The notes under the pieces were generated by a model, which was not told the DNA's origin, did no database searches, and saw only the letters and a list, made by a program, of their open reading frames with translations. Below, in pieces: positions 43,764 to 52,666 of a DNA stretch of 64,000 nt. Numbering within the stretch: the first letter of the stretch is position 1; each line of letters begins with the position of its first letter. The position numbers were made by a program, and so were the translations under genes. The stretch spans positions 1 to 64,000 of the forward strand of contig CAWGRH010000004.1 of assembly GCA_963824905.1 (NCBI GenBank), in the 5' to 3' direction. The DNA comes from JAJPKK01 sp963824905. GTDB taxonomy: Bacteria; Pseudomonadota; Alphaproteobacteria; Rhizobiales; Xanthobacteraceae.

Positions 43764-45003
43764 TCACCGATGCGCCGGGCGGGCATTGCCGTAGACCACC
43801 CGGTAGATCGCGCCGTTCCAGTCGTCGGAGACGAGGAGCGAGCCGTCCTTCATCATCGCGACGTCGACCGGCCGGCCGAGATAGGCATTGGTGGCGATGA
43901 AGCCGGTAAGAAACGGCTCGACCGCGCGCACGCTGCCGTCGCGATTGAGCTTCACCACGACGACGTCGCCGCCACTCTTCACCGTCTTGTTCCAGGAGCC
44001 GTGGCGGGCGACGAAAATCGCGCCGCGGTACTCGGCTGGAAACATGGTGCCGGTGTAGAAGCGCATGCCCAGCGGCGCCGTGTGCGGACCGAGCTTGGCG
44101 ACCGGCGGCACGAACTCGCTGCACGAGCGGCCCCAGCCGTACACCTGGTCAGGCACGTCGCCCTCATAGCAGTAGGGCGCGCCGAAGTTCTGCCCCGGCC
44201 GCGTCACCCGGTTGAGCTCGTCGTTCGGCAGCTCCTCGGACAGCCAGTCGCGGCCATTGTCGGTGAAGTAGAGGTCGCGGTTCGCAGGGTTCCAGTCGAA
44301 CCCGAGAACAAAGCGCATCCCTTCGGCGAGAACCTCGCCGCCGCTGCCGTCGAGGTTCATCCGCCTGATCTGGCCAAAACCATCTGGCGCGAGGCAATTG
44401 TTGCAGGGCATGCCGACGCTGACATAGAGCCGGTCGTCCGGCCCGATGCCGATGAAGCGCAAGCCGTTGGTCTCTTCCTTGGGGAGACCCTCGTAGACGG
44501 CGACCGGCGGCGGCGGATTGTCGAGACTGTCCTCGACGTGCTCGATCTTCGCGATGCGCGTGAGCTCGGCGATGTAGAGCGTATCGTCCTTGTAGGCGAG
44601 GCCGCTCGGGCGGTTGAGCCCGGAGGCGACGACCTTCACCTCGCCTCGGCCGTCCCTGCTGACCACCGCATAGACGAAGCCGAGCGTCGAGCCGGCAAAC
44701 ACCGCGCCTTTGTCGCCGATCCGCAGGCTCCGCGCGCCGGCGACACCGGCGGCATAGACCTCGATCCGGAAGCCGCGGGGCACGCGCAGCTGGGCGAGCG
44801 GCAGTTTGTCGGCCGGTGTGGGCTGGGCGGGCGGCACCGGCGGGACGAGCCGCATCGCGCCTTCGGTGTCGGGACGTCCGCTGAGCGGAGACGCCCGCGG
44901 CGGCACCACCCGTTGCTGCGCAAGGCTCGTGCGCGGCGAGGCAGAGGAGCACGGCGAGCCCCGCAGCCACGGTCACAGCTCTCGCAATCCCTCCGGCAGC
45001 CAT
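43764..45003 (-). pseudogene. Sorbosone/PQQ-type sugar dehydrogenase-like exported protein, frameshifted after the signal peptide
   Basis: The main frame (43764-44909, 381 aa from a GTG) is a six-bladed beta-propeller of the GDH/L-sorbosone dehydrogenase family: FRIEVYAAGVAGARSLRIG, GLNRPSGLAYKDDTLYIAE, RFVLGFDWNPANRDLYFTDNG, YGWGRSCSEF, HTAPLGMRFYTG and LVSDDWNGAIYRVVYG. The family acts in the periplasm, but this frame lacks a signal. In another frame, ATG 45003 with a gaggg ribosome site encodes a proper signal peptide (RAVTVAAGLAVLLCLAAHEP). The two join near 44920-44930, where one extra base breaks the frame. Total length is 1240 bases, one more than a multiple of three. Either the gene is decayed, or the extra base is an error. 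Confidence 0.72.
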
Positions 45004-45037
45004 CAGCCCTCGGCGCGACCACCCCGCGATGACAAGA

Positions 45038-45760
45038 TCAGAATACGCCAAGGTACTGGCGCAAATCGACATTTTTCTCGCGCAGCACGGCGGTGCGGTC
45101 GGCGACCGCAACCTCCCCGCTGTTGAGGATCACGATGTCGTCGGCGATCTCGAATACGAGCTTGGGATTTTGCTCGACGAGCACGATCGAGAGGCCGCTC
45201 GCCTTGAGCGCGCGGACGGTCGCCATCACCTCGGCGACGATCTGCGGCGCAAGCCCTTCGGACGGCTCGTCCATCAGCAGCACCCGCGGATTGGCCATCA
45301 GCGCGCGGGCGATGGCGAGCATCTGCTGCTCGCCGCCGGAGAGATAGGCTGCCATCTGTCCCGAGCGCTCGCGCAGGCGCGGAAACGTCGCGAACACGGT
45401 TTCGGTCGTCCATGGCGTGCGGCCGTTGCGCGCCTCGCCGCGCCGTGCCGCGACGATGAGGTTCTCGCGCACGGTGAGGCTCTTGAAGACACGGCGCCCT
45501 TGAGGCACGAGCGCGACGCCGTGCGCCGCAATCCTCTCCGGCGGCAACCGCGTCACGGTTGAGCCGAACACGGCGACGCTGCCGGCACGCGGCGGCAGCA
45601 GGCCGACGGTGACGTTCATGCAGGTCGACTTTCCGGCGCCGTTGCGGCCGAGCAGACCGAGCAGGTGTCCCTCGTGAAGCGCGAACGACACCTTGTGGAG
45701 GACGTTGCTGTCTCCGTAGTAGGCGTCGACGTCGCGGAGTTCGAGCGCGCTACTCGCCAA
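45038..45760 (-). CDS. livF: Branched-chain amino-acid-type ABC transporter ATP-binding protein
   Basis: A 240-residue ATPase. It shows RDVDAYYGDSNVLHKVSF, Walker A GLLGRNGAGKSTCMN, the Q-loop LVPQGRRVFKSLTVREN, the signature LSGGEQQMLAIARALMANP, Walker B LLMDEPSEGLAPQIV and VEQNPKLVFEIADDIVIL, all typical of LivF. It overlaps the livG end by 11 bases. It is the last gene of the liv operon. Confidence 0.94.
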   Translation of the reverse strand: MASSALELRDVDAYYGDSNVLHKVSFALHEGHLLGLLGRNGAGKSTCMNVTVGLLPPRAGSVAVFGSTVTRLPPERIAAHGVALVPQGRRVFKSLTVRENLIVAARRGEARNGRTPWTTETVFATFPRLRERSGQMAAYLSGGEQQMLAIARALMANPRVLLMDEPSEGLAPQIVAEVMATVRALKASGLSIVLVEQNPKLVFEIADDIVILNSGEVAVADRTAVLREKNVDLRQYLGVF

Positions 45761-46488
45761 GGTAGACCTCCCTGGTGCGGGGGTCGGCGACGACCTCGGC
45801 GCGGGTGCCTTCGACGATCACCTCGCCGAAATGGAGGAGCGTGATGCGATCGGCGAAATCGAGCGCGACGTCCATGTTGTGCTCGATCATCACGATGGTG
45901 ACGTCGCGCGGAATGGTGCGCAAGCAATTCGCGCACGTCGCGCCGCTCGTCGATCGACAGCCCCGCAAAGGGCTCATCGAGCAACAACAGCTTCGGCTCC
46001 TGCGCCATCGCCATCGCGATCTCGACGCGGCGCCGCTCGCCGTAGGAGGTCTCGCCGAGCGGGCGTTCGGCTATGTCGTCGAGACCGACGCGGGCGAGCG
46101 CCGCCCGGGCGCGGGAGACGAGGCCTTGCTCGCGGTCGAGCGCGAGGAACGGATTCCAGCGCAGCTTCGACAGGCCGAGCAGCGCCAGGGTGACGTTGCG
46201 CAGGATGGTGTCGCGAGGAAACAGCGTGATGATCTGGTAGGTGCGCGCCATGCCGAGATGGACGCGCCGCCGGCACGGCGTGCGGGTGATGTCGCGGCCG
46301 AACAGCGCGATCGAGCCGTCGTCGGGCGCGATGTCGCCGGTGATCAGGTTGAACAGCGTCGTCTTGCCGGCGCCGTTGGGACCGATGATCAGCCGCCGCT
46401 CGCCCGGCGCGACGGCGAGGTCGACGCCCTTGGTGACGCGCAGGCCGCCGAACGATTTGGTCAGCCCGGTGACGCGGAGCGCGCTCAT
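45750..46488 (-). pseudogene. livG: Branched-chain amino-acid-type ABC transporter ATP-binding protein, frameshifted
   Basis: The first 190 or so codons encode a normal LivG: LRVTGLTKSFGGLRV, Walker A GPNGAGKTTLFNLITGD, LGMARTYQIITLFPRDTILRN, ETSYGERRRVEIAMAM and Walker B LLLDEPFAGLSIDERRDV. After RELL the frame goes wrong. One extra base near 45922 must be removed to continue RTIPRDVTIVMIEHNMDVAL and ..TREVYLGE with the stop at 45750. The H-loop histidine lies after the shift. ATG 46488 has ggagag 7 bases upstream. The reading frame before it is open into livM. Confidence 0.8.
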
Positions 46489-47484
46489 GGCCGCTCTCCG
46501 GCAGTCGCCGGCTTCATCGGCGCGAGCGCGACGCCGCCAGGCCCAGCGCCACAGCCGCGCCGAGCCGGGCACCAGCCCCTCCGGCATGAAGGTGATGATG
46601 ACGACGAAGACGAGGCCGAGCACCAGATTCCAGCGCACGATGTAGGCGCTCACCACGTTCTTGGTGATGACGACGATCGCCGCACCGACCACGGGGCCGG
46701 CAAGCGTCGCGGTGCCGCCGGAAATCACCATCAGCAGCACCTCGGCTGAAGTCTGCAGTGCCGCGATCTGCGGGCTGATGAACTGGTTGTAGTAGACGAA
46801 CAGGATGCCGGCGATGCCCGACCAGAATCCGGAAAACAGGAAAGCGAGAAACCGGATCAGCCAGACATTGTAGCCAAGCGCCGTCATTCGCCGCGGCTGG
46901 TCGCGGGTGCCGCAAAGGCTCGCGCCGAATGGCGAGCGCACCAGCAACGCCATGGTCGCGAGCGCGATGAGGAAAACCACCAGCGTCGTATAGTAGAACG
47001 GCGTCGCACCGGCGAGGCTGATGCCGAACGGCGCCGGCCGGCTCGTCACGTTGACGCCGTTGTCGCCGTTCGTGAGGTTCGCCCAGCGATAGGCGATGCC
47101 CCAGAGGATCTGCCCGAGCGCAAGCGTGATCATCAGGAAGCCGATGCCGGTCGCGCGCAGCGCCAGCACCGCGAACACCGCCGACATCGCAAGCGTGACC
47201 GCGACGGCGGCGAGGTCGGCGGCGAGATGCCCCTGCCCGGCTTGCAGCATCAGCGCCGTGGTGTAGCCGGCGACCGCGAACAACCCGGCATGTCCGAGCG
47301 AGACGAGACCGCCGTACCCCACCAGCACGTTGAGCGCGAGAGCGAATACCGCGAACAGCAGCACCTGGCTCGCGATATTGATGTAGTAGGTGTTGCCGAC
47401 CCACACCGGCAGCGTCGCCAAGATGACCAACATGACGGCGAGCGCGACGACGAGAAACGCGCCGCGCGTCGCCGCCGCGCTCAT
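46489..47484 (-). CDS. livM: Branched-chain amino-acid-type ABC transporter permease
   Basis: A permease of about 320-332 residues with eight or more hydrophobic segments. It shows YYINIASQVLLFAVFALALN, LVGYGGLVSLGHAGLFAVAGY, RATGIGFLMITLALGQI, the loop SPFGASLCGTRDQPRRMTALGY and ISGGTATLAGPVVGAAIVV, and ends MPEGLVPGSARLW. These are LivM features. It has no stop codon of its own before livG: the frame runs through ..DEAGDCRRAA into the livG ATG, so as written the two form one polypeptide (see findings). Its ATG overlaps the livH stop by 4 bases. Confidence 0.88.
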
Positions 47485-48341
47485 ACCGTGCCCTTACCGA
47501 ACAATCCCTGCGGCCGCAGCACGAGTACGAGGAGCATCGGCAGGAACAGGATCACATAGGCAAGATCCGGAAACATCGCCTGGCCGAAATTATAGAGAAA
47601 CCCGATGATGAAGCTGCCGAGCAGCGCGCCGAGCAGGCTGCCGGTGCCACCCAGGATGACGACGATGAGCGCGAGCGGCAGCATCTCGCCATCGAGGCCG
47701 GGATAGACCGAGAGGTAGGGCGCGCCGATGACGCCGCCGAACGCGGCGAGCGCGGCGCCCAGTGCGAACACCAGCGTGAACAGGCGCGACACCGGAATGC
47801 CGACCACGCGGGCGATCGGCGCATCGTCGACGCCGGCGCGGATCATCGCGCCGAGCCGGGTCCAGTCGACCAGGAGCCACAGCGCGATGGCGACGACGAC
47901 CGCGATGATCACGATCGCGAGGCGATAGATCGGAAAGAACAGGCCGGCGAAACGCAGCGCGCCGCGCAGGTCAGGCGGCGGCGACGGCTGCCAGGGATCG
48001 CCGGTCCAGATCATCAGGCAGAGATCGGCGACGATGAACGACAAGCCGAGCGTGAGAAGCACCTGCGCGAGTTCCTGGCCGGCGAGGCGTCGCAGCAGGA
48101 ACCGCTCGACCACGGCACCGATGACCGCCATGGCAAGGCCGCTGGCGAGCGCCGCTATCCAGAAATTGACCTCGTGGGCAAGCATCGACACGCCAAAATA
48201 AGCGCCCAGCATGAAGAACGAGCCGTGCATCAGATTGGGGATGCGCATCAGCCCGAAGATCAGCGAGAAGCCGGCCGAGAGCAGGAACAGCAACCCGCCC
48301 ATGGCGATGCTGTTCACGGCGAGCGTGATCCACAGGGTCAT
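47481..48341 (-). CDS. livH: Branched-chain amino-acid-type ABC transporter permease
   Basis: A 286-residue permease. It shows AGFSLIFGLMRIPNLMHGSFFMLGAY (split as two helices), RRLAGQELAQVLLTLGLSFI, VDWTRLGAMIRAGVDDAPIAR and VILGGTGSLLGALLGSFIIG, the LivH hallmarks. It is the first permease gene after the binding-protein gene, with a 210-base gap between them containing a palindromic repeat. Confidence 0.95.
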   Translation of the reverse strand: MTLWITLAVNSIAMGGLLFLLSAGFSLIFGLMRIPNLMHGSFFMLGAYFGVSMLAHEVNFWIAALASGLAMAVIGAVVERFLLRRLAGQELAQVLLTLGLSFIVADLCLMIWTGDPWQPSPPPDLRGALRFAGLFFPIYRLAIVIIAVVVAIALWLLVDWTRLGAMIRAGVDDAPIARVVGIPVSRLFTLVFALGAALAAFGGVIGAPYLSVYPGLDGEMLPLALIVVILGGTGSLLGALLGSFIIGFLYNFGQAMFPDLAYVILFLPMLLVLVLRPQGLFGKGTV

Positions 48342-48396
48342 GACGTTCCCCCATGCGGACGATCGTCAGCCGTGTTCCTCGAGTAGAAATTCAGTG

Positions 48397-48512
48397 TCAT
48401 GCCCGCGAAAGCGGGCATCCGGTAACCACCGGGGATTCGGATGAACTCCTGGCGTTCCAAGATCGAGGTCCCGTGGTTACTGGATCGCCCGGTCAAGCCG
48501 GGCGATGACAAC
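48397..48512. repeat. Palindromic intergenic repeat, copy 1
   Basis: Contains the hairpin atgcccgc-gaaa-gcgggcat (48399-48418) and, at 48473-48510, a 38-base stretch identical to 52738-52775 that holds the palindrome cgcccggtcaagccgggcg. It lies between livK-like and livH genes. Confidence 0.85.
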
Positions 48513-48551
48513 GCTCTCGTCTATACAACACCCCTGAGTCAGCCACGCACC

Positions 48552-49808
48552 TTAAGGCTCCAGATTCTTCGCCGGCGGCTGCTCGCGGGCGTAGACCGGA
48601 GCCGCGAGGAAAGCCTTCTCGTCGTACGTCCAGAACTGGCCGACGTCGGGATAGCGCTTGATCACGGTGTTGACGAGCTGTCCGTTCTTGCGCTCGCATT
48701 TGCGGATGAAGACGGTGCCGACGACGTTGCCGAGATGGTCGAATTTCACCGGTCCGCGCGGCGTATCGGTGAGGCTCACCATATGCAGCGCCTCGGCGAG
48801 CGCCTTGCGGTCGTCGGCCTTGCCGCCGAGCTTCTCGATCGCGGCCTCGACGCACTGGCCGGCGATGTACATGCCGGCCGAGTATCCGCCGGGCAGGACG
48901 TTGTAGTCCTTCCCCATCGCGGCAACAAAGCGTTTGTTGCTCGCCGTATCGAGATCGGCGGAATACCACGACGCCGAGACGACGCCGACCGCCTCGTCGC
49001 CGAGGCTGCGCAGCAGCGCATCGTCCATCGCGGTCCAGCCGGCGAGCAGCGGAATGCTGCCCTTGAGGCCGAGATCGGCATAGCTGCGCATGAATTTCAC
49101 CGGATTCGATCCGGCGAAACCGTTGAACACGCAATCGACCTTGCCGATCTGAGCGATATAGGGCGTGTAGTCCGGCGTGACGAGCGGCGGCCACAGCTTC
49201 TTGACGACCTTGCCGCCATCGTCCTCGAAGACGCGCTGGAAGCCGGCCATCTGCTCGTAGCCGAAAGCGAAGTCCTCGGAGATCGTCGCCGCGCGCTTGT
49301 ATTTTAGCTCCTTGGCGGCGTAGTCGCCCATGACGTGACAGCATTGGGCCGAGGTCGCCGACGGGCGGATCACGAACGGGTTGGCCTTGCGCTGGGTCAC
49401 GTCCTCGGCGGCGGCGAGGCTGATCAGCGGCGTCGCATTGTCGCGGACGTAGTCGGTGATCGCCAACAGCTCGAACGCGGCGAGTGGTCCGAAGATCACG
49501 TTGACCTTGTCGCGCTCGATCAGCTCCTGCGCCTTGGTCTTGGCGCCCGCCGGATTGCCGCCGGTGTCGGCGGAGATGAACTCTATCTTGCGGCCGGCGA
49601 GCGTGTTCGCCTTCTCTTTGAGAAAAACGGCGAGCCCCTGCTCCATCTGGATGCCGCCCTGCGCCAGCGGGCCGGTCTTCACCGTCAGCAGGCCGATCTT
49701 GAACGGAGCGGTTTGCGCAACGGCCGGTGCGGCGATGCCGAACTTTGCGGCAGCGGCCCCCGCGGCTCCAGCCGCCAGAAACGAACGACGATCGAGCTTG
49801 CGAGACAT
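48552..49808 (-). CDS. Branched-chain amino-acid-type ABC transporter substrate-binding protein
   Basis: A 418-residue periplasmic binding protein (Peripla_BP_6 family). The N-terminus SRKLDRRSFLAAGAAGAAAA is a twin-arginine-like signal ending APAVAQ. The family blocks are FKIGLLTVKTGPLAQGGIQMEQG, VNVIFGPLAAFELLAITDYV, QCCHVMGDYAAKELKYKRAA and GGYSAGMYIAGQCVEAAIEKLGG. ATG 49808 has gggaggatc upstream. It is the first gene of the liv operon; ligands in this family range from branched amino acids to aromatic acids. The group II intron complex lies 150 bases upstream, reading towards it. Confidence 0.93.
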   Translation of the reverse strand: MSRKLDRRSFLAAGAAGAAAAKFGIAAPAVAQTAPFKIGLLTVKTGPLAQGGIQMEQGLAVFLKEKANTLAGRKIEFISADTGGNPAGAKTKAQELIERDKVNVIFGPLAAFELLAITDYVRDNATPLISLAAAEDVTQRKANPFVIRPSATSAQCCHVMGDYAAKELKYKRAATISEDFAFGYEQMAGFQRVFEDDGGKVVKKLWPPLVTPDYTPYIAQIGKVDCVFNGFAGSNPVKFMRSYADLGLKGSIPLLAGWTAMDDALLRSLGDEAVGVVSASWYSADLDTASNKRFVAAMGKDYNVLPGGYSAGMYIAGQCVEAAIEKLGGKADDRKALAEALHMVSLTDTPRGPVKFDHLGNVVGTVFIRKCERKNGQLVNTVIKRYPDVGQFWTYDEKAFLAAPVYAREQPPAKNLEP

Positions 49809-50002
49809 GAATGATCCTCCCGGCGGACGTTGTTGTGCCCACGGCCGGCTGCAGCGGCCGCTTTCGGCGCGCATCATCGGTCAACGTCGACGACGATGTA
49901 AAGACGACGGTCTGTAACGTGGGGCAAATGGCCGCCCGGAATTCGCCGGCCACTTCCCAAATGTTGATAGGGGTAGGGAAGGCGTTGGCCTCCCCTCCCT
50001 CC

Positions 50003-50035
50003 GAACCGTACGTGCGGTTTTCCCGCATACGGCTC
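50003..50035 (-). other. Group II intron domain V (outer intron)
   Basis: A hairpin of 33 bases with the catalytic AGC triad near its start, a gaaa-like tetraloop aaaa and closing ggttc. It is the most conserved part of group II ribozymes. The domain VI stem-loop and intron 3' end follow. Confidence 0.88.
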
Positions 50036-50127
50036 TCCAGTCGGTGGTTTCTTCATCGAGACTGTCTCGCTGCTTGCCAAGCGGTGTGAAACGCGACCCG
50101 CCTGGCATTCGCGAAGAAGGCTAGTTT

Positions 50128-50282
50128 CCCCTTTGACGCCGTTGCCCAGCGCCGACAGCATGCGATCGGTCCACGCCTCGGCTTCGATCCCCGCCCAGTT
50201 GCGTCTGTCGTCTGGATCTCTGCAACCATTGCTTAGCCTTTTCGGCACTCGCGGTGCTGCTCTGCTCCGGTTTGGTCTTCAC
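50128..50282 (-). pseudogene. Remnant of the outer intron's reverse transcriptase (N-terminus only)
   Basis: From GTG 50282 the frame reads MKTKPEQSSTASAEKAKQ. After a +1 shift it continues RRNWAGIEAEAWTDRMLSAL and GNGVKG. The segment WTDRMLSALGNGVKG is the N-terminal start of a group II intron RT family in which a GKW..LIDKV region normally follows. Here the sequence leaves the family right after GVKG, and domain V comes 90 bases later. So nearly all of the RT gene has been deleted. Confidence 0.65.
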
Positions 50283-50415
50283 GCATCCACCTTCCTGCCC
50301 TGCCTTCCCTCGGACGGGGTTTTGCTAGCCCCTCCTCTCATGGTCCGTGCACCAGACCACATCGGTGTCGGGTCGGAGGAGGCGCCCAATGAGAGCTGGC
50401 CTCCGTCCGCCGCAC

Positions 50416-50448
50416 AAACCGGACGTACAGTTTTCCCGTATCCGGCTT
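50416..50448 (-). other. Group II intron domain V (inner intron)
   Basis: A 33-base hairpin beginning aagccgg with the AGC triad and ending ccggttt. It abuts the maturase stop codon at 50449-50451, so the protein gene runs up to the catalytic core. Confidence 0.85.
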
Positions 50449-51774
50449 TCATGAAAGAGCTTTCGCGGTCTGCAGCGAAGGTATGAGCGAGACGAGGCTG
50501 ACCAGCTTGAACTCTATGCGCAACCGTTTGGTGGGATATTCCCTCCACGCTGCGTTACGCCATCGCTTGGTGCGATGTGACCACAGCCGTCGAATTATCC
50601 AACCGTCCAGCTGATGGAAGCGCTTCCTAACATGGGAGCGACAGTAGTAGTTTCCCCATCCTCGGATGATCGGGTTGATCGTCTCGATCACTTCGCCCAA
50701 ACGCAGGGGTACCTTCCTCTGCGTCAGGGTCCTGATCTGATCCTTGAATCGGTCCAACGACTTCTGTGTGGGAATGGCGTAGAGATTCTGCCGGTTCAGT
50801 TTGGATTTGATCCGATCGTGGGTTAGGCGGAACTTGCCTTTGCCACGTTGGATTTTGAATCCGAGAAACTCGAAGCCGCGCGTAATGTGCACAATCCGGG
50901 TCTTCGCCTGATTGAGCGCTACGCCGAGCTGTTCGAGGATCTTCACCGCTCGCGCCAAGGCGTGCTCCGCCTCGGCGCGAGTCCGACAGGTCACTACCCA
51001 GTCGTCCGCCCATCGCGTGAGCTGATACCCCTGTCGCCTCATCTCCTTGTCAAAGGGAGTCAGCAGGATATTGCTCAGCAGTGGTGAGACGACCCCTCCT
51101 TGCGGAGTTCCCCGTGGAGTCGCAAATTTCTGTCCCCGTTCTTCATAGCCCGCCTCCAGCATCTGTTGAATGAGCTTCAGCACTCTGCTGTCGGCAATTT
51201 GCTTTCCGACCAGGGTCAGGAGCTTTTCGTGATCTACGGTCCCGAAAAAGTCTCTGAGATCCGCATCGACGATCCACTCGCTTCCGGCCTCCACTTCGCG
51301 CCAAATCTTGGACAGGGCATCGGAAGTCTTGCGCCCTTTACGATACCCAAAGCTGCTCGGATCAAAGACCTTCTCAAAGATCGGCTCCAAGCGATTGACG
51401 AGCGCCTGCTGACACACCCGGTCGTAGACCGACGGTATGCCCAGTGGCCTTGTCTTGCCGGGGGCTCCCCTTTTCGGAATCTCCAATCGTCGCACGGCTT
51501 GCGGCTGATAGGTGTTCTCGCGGAGCTCGTGATGGAGCCGTTCCAGATTCTCATCCAGACGGGTCTCAAAGTCCTCGATGGTCACCTTATCTGCGCCGCT
51601 GGCCCCTTGATTGGCACGAACACGCTCCCACGCAAGCTTCAGGTTCTTGCGTGAGTATACCTTGTCCACCAGAGAGTGGACCTTCCGCTTTCGACCTTCG
51701 AGGGCCAGATGATCGGATAGTCTCCTCGAAGCGTGACGTTCGGGTTTTTCACTAAGGGAAGTTTCCATCTTCAC
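50449..51774 (-). CDS. ltrA: Group II intron reverse transcriptase/maturase
   Basis: A 441-residue protein. RT blocks are KTRPLGIPSVYDRVCQQALVN, FDPSSFGYRKGRKTSDAL, WIVDADLRDFFGTVDHE, GTPQGGVVSPLLSNILLTP and the catalytic LTRWADDWVVTC (the usual YADD appears as WADD; the two aspartates are intact). The maturase domain X follows (NPIIRGWGNYYCRSHVRKRF). There is no HNH endonuclease domain, so retrohoming would need a nick or replication fork. It helps the intron RNA fold and splice, and copies it into DNA. The start is GTG 51774 or ATG 51768. Confidence 0.95.
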   Translation of the reverse strand: MKMETSLSEKPERHASRRLSDHLALEGRKRKVHSLVDKVYSRKNLKLAWERVRANQGASGADKVTIEDFETRLDENLERLHHELRENTYQPQAVRRLEIPKRGAPGKTRPLGIPSVYDRVCQQALVNRLEPIFEKVFDPSSFGYRKGRKTSDALSKIWREVEAGSEWIVDADLRDFFGTVDHEKLLTLVGKQIADSRVLKLIQQMLEAGYEERGQKFATPRGTPQGGVVSPLLSNILLTPFDKEMRRQGYQLTRWADDWVVTCRTRAEAEHALARAVKILEQLGVALNQAKTRIVHITRGFEFLGFKIQRGKGKFRLTHDRIKSKLNRQNLYAIPTQKSLDRFKDQIRTLTQRKVPLRLGEVIETINPIIRGWGNYYCRSHVRKRFHQLDGWIIRRLWSHRTKRWRNAAWREYPTKRLRIEFKLVSLVSLIPSLQTAKALS

Positions 51775-52666
51775 GCTTCTTGCTCATCTATCTCGACGTA
51801 TCCCGCCTCGATCCTTTCACGAACGTCCTTCCCCGGATCACTCTCGATCCGCCATTGCTGGTCACACGAGTTGTTCGTCTCGCGCTTCAGGTACTATTAC
51901 GTTCTCCGACTCCTGCCGCCGCATCACTTCCCACTTCGCTTCCGCTTATAGGGTTGCTTACCCGGTTGCTGGCCGGGGCACCGACAGGTCTCCTGAGGTC
52001 ACGCATGATTCTTCCGTATCGTGCCGCCAGCAAACACCTTGGTACGATGGGTGAATGAGTAACGCCTTCGCCCCCATAGTGCGGGCTCGACCTTGCCCCA
52101 TCTTTGGCCGACCTGTTCATCGTCGGGGTCGCCCCCATTGATTGCAGCCCGATACTTCTCCTCAAACTCTTCGGATTCCGGATCGCTCCGGACACCCTGT
52201 CCTCCGCCGGCTTGCGCCGCCGGCCGGCAAGGCATTACCCCTGCCTTTGGATACAGCGCCCCTCATCCGAGCGCTGGAGGGACTTTAACCCTCCTGACTC
52301 ATGCGCTACTCAGCACACACTATGCGGGCTCTGACTCCTTGCCGACTCGCACACGCCAACAAGGTCTCTCCGTTCCGTTCGTCTGCCTTCCCGGCATCCC
52401 GTCCCCAACCACGTTATGCAGCCCGGCGGTCACGTGCCTATCACCTCGTGCCACCGGTCGGCCCTCGCGGGCCAGACTTCGCCATCAATGAGCAAGCTCG
52501 CCTCTGCACGCCGCCGAATCGGGTTCGTCATCCTACGGGCTGTCGGTTCGCCTCCGGCTGCTCTCCACCCCGCCTCGCGGCGACGCAGTTGCCGTCAGCT
52601 ACGTGTGCGGTGACTTCACATGGCACAAACTCCCACCGTGCTGACATCACGAACTCACGGACGCAC

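Larger units (their letters stand above)
50366..52352 (-). mobile_element. Inner group II intron with intact maturase gene
   Basis: On the minus strand a 5' end reading GTGCGAGTCGGC lies at 52352. About 578 bases of non-coding ribozyme domains follow (including ggagtcggagaacgtaatag, a common domain I word), then the ltrA-like gene 51774-50449. Domain V comes directly after its stop codon at 50416-50448 (aagccggatacggg-aaaa-ctgtacgtccggttt), then a domain VI hairpin. The 3' end is near 50366. The 5' boundary is the least certain point. This domain V differs clearly from the outer one, so two distinct introns are present. Confidence 0.65.
49963..52666 (-). mobile_element. Outer group II intron, split by a second intron (putative twintron)
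   Basis: On the minus strand a GTGCGTCCGTGAG 5' end at 52666 follows the hairpin ttgcccggtcaagccgggcaa-tga of a palindromic repeat. The matching 3' part is a 33-base domain V at 50003-50035 (gagccgtatgcggg-aaaa-ccgcacgtacggttc) and a domain VI stem after it, ending in AC near 49963. Between domain V and the inner intron lies a fragment of a group II RT N-terminus (50128-50282). The 5' part (about 52353-52666) and 3' part (49963-50365) are separated by the inner intron. The outer boundaries are inferred from consensus ends. Confidence 0.6.
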
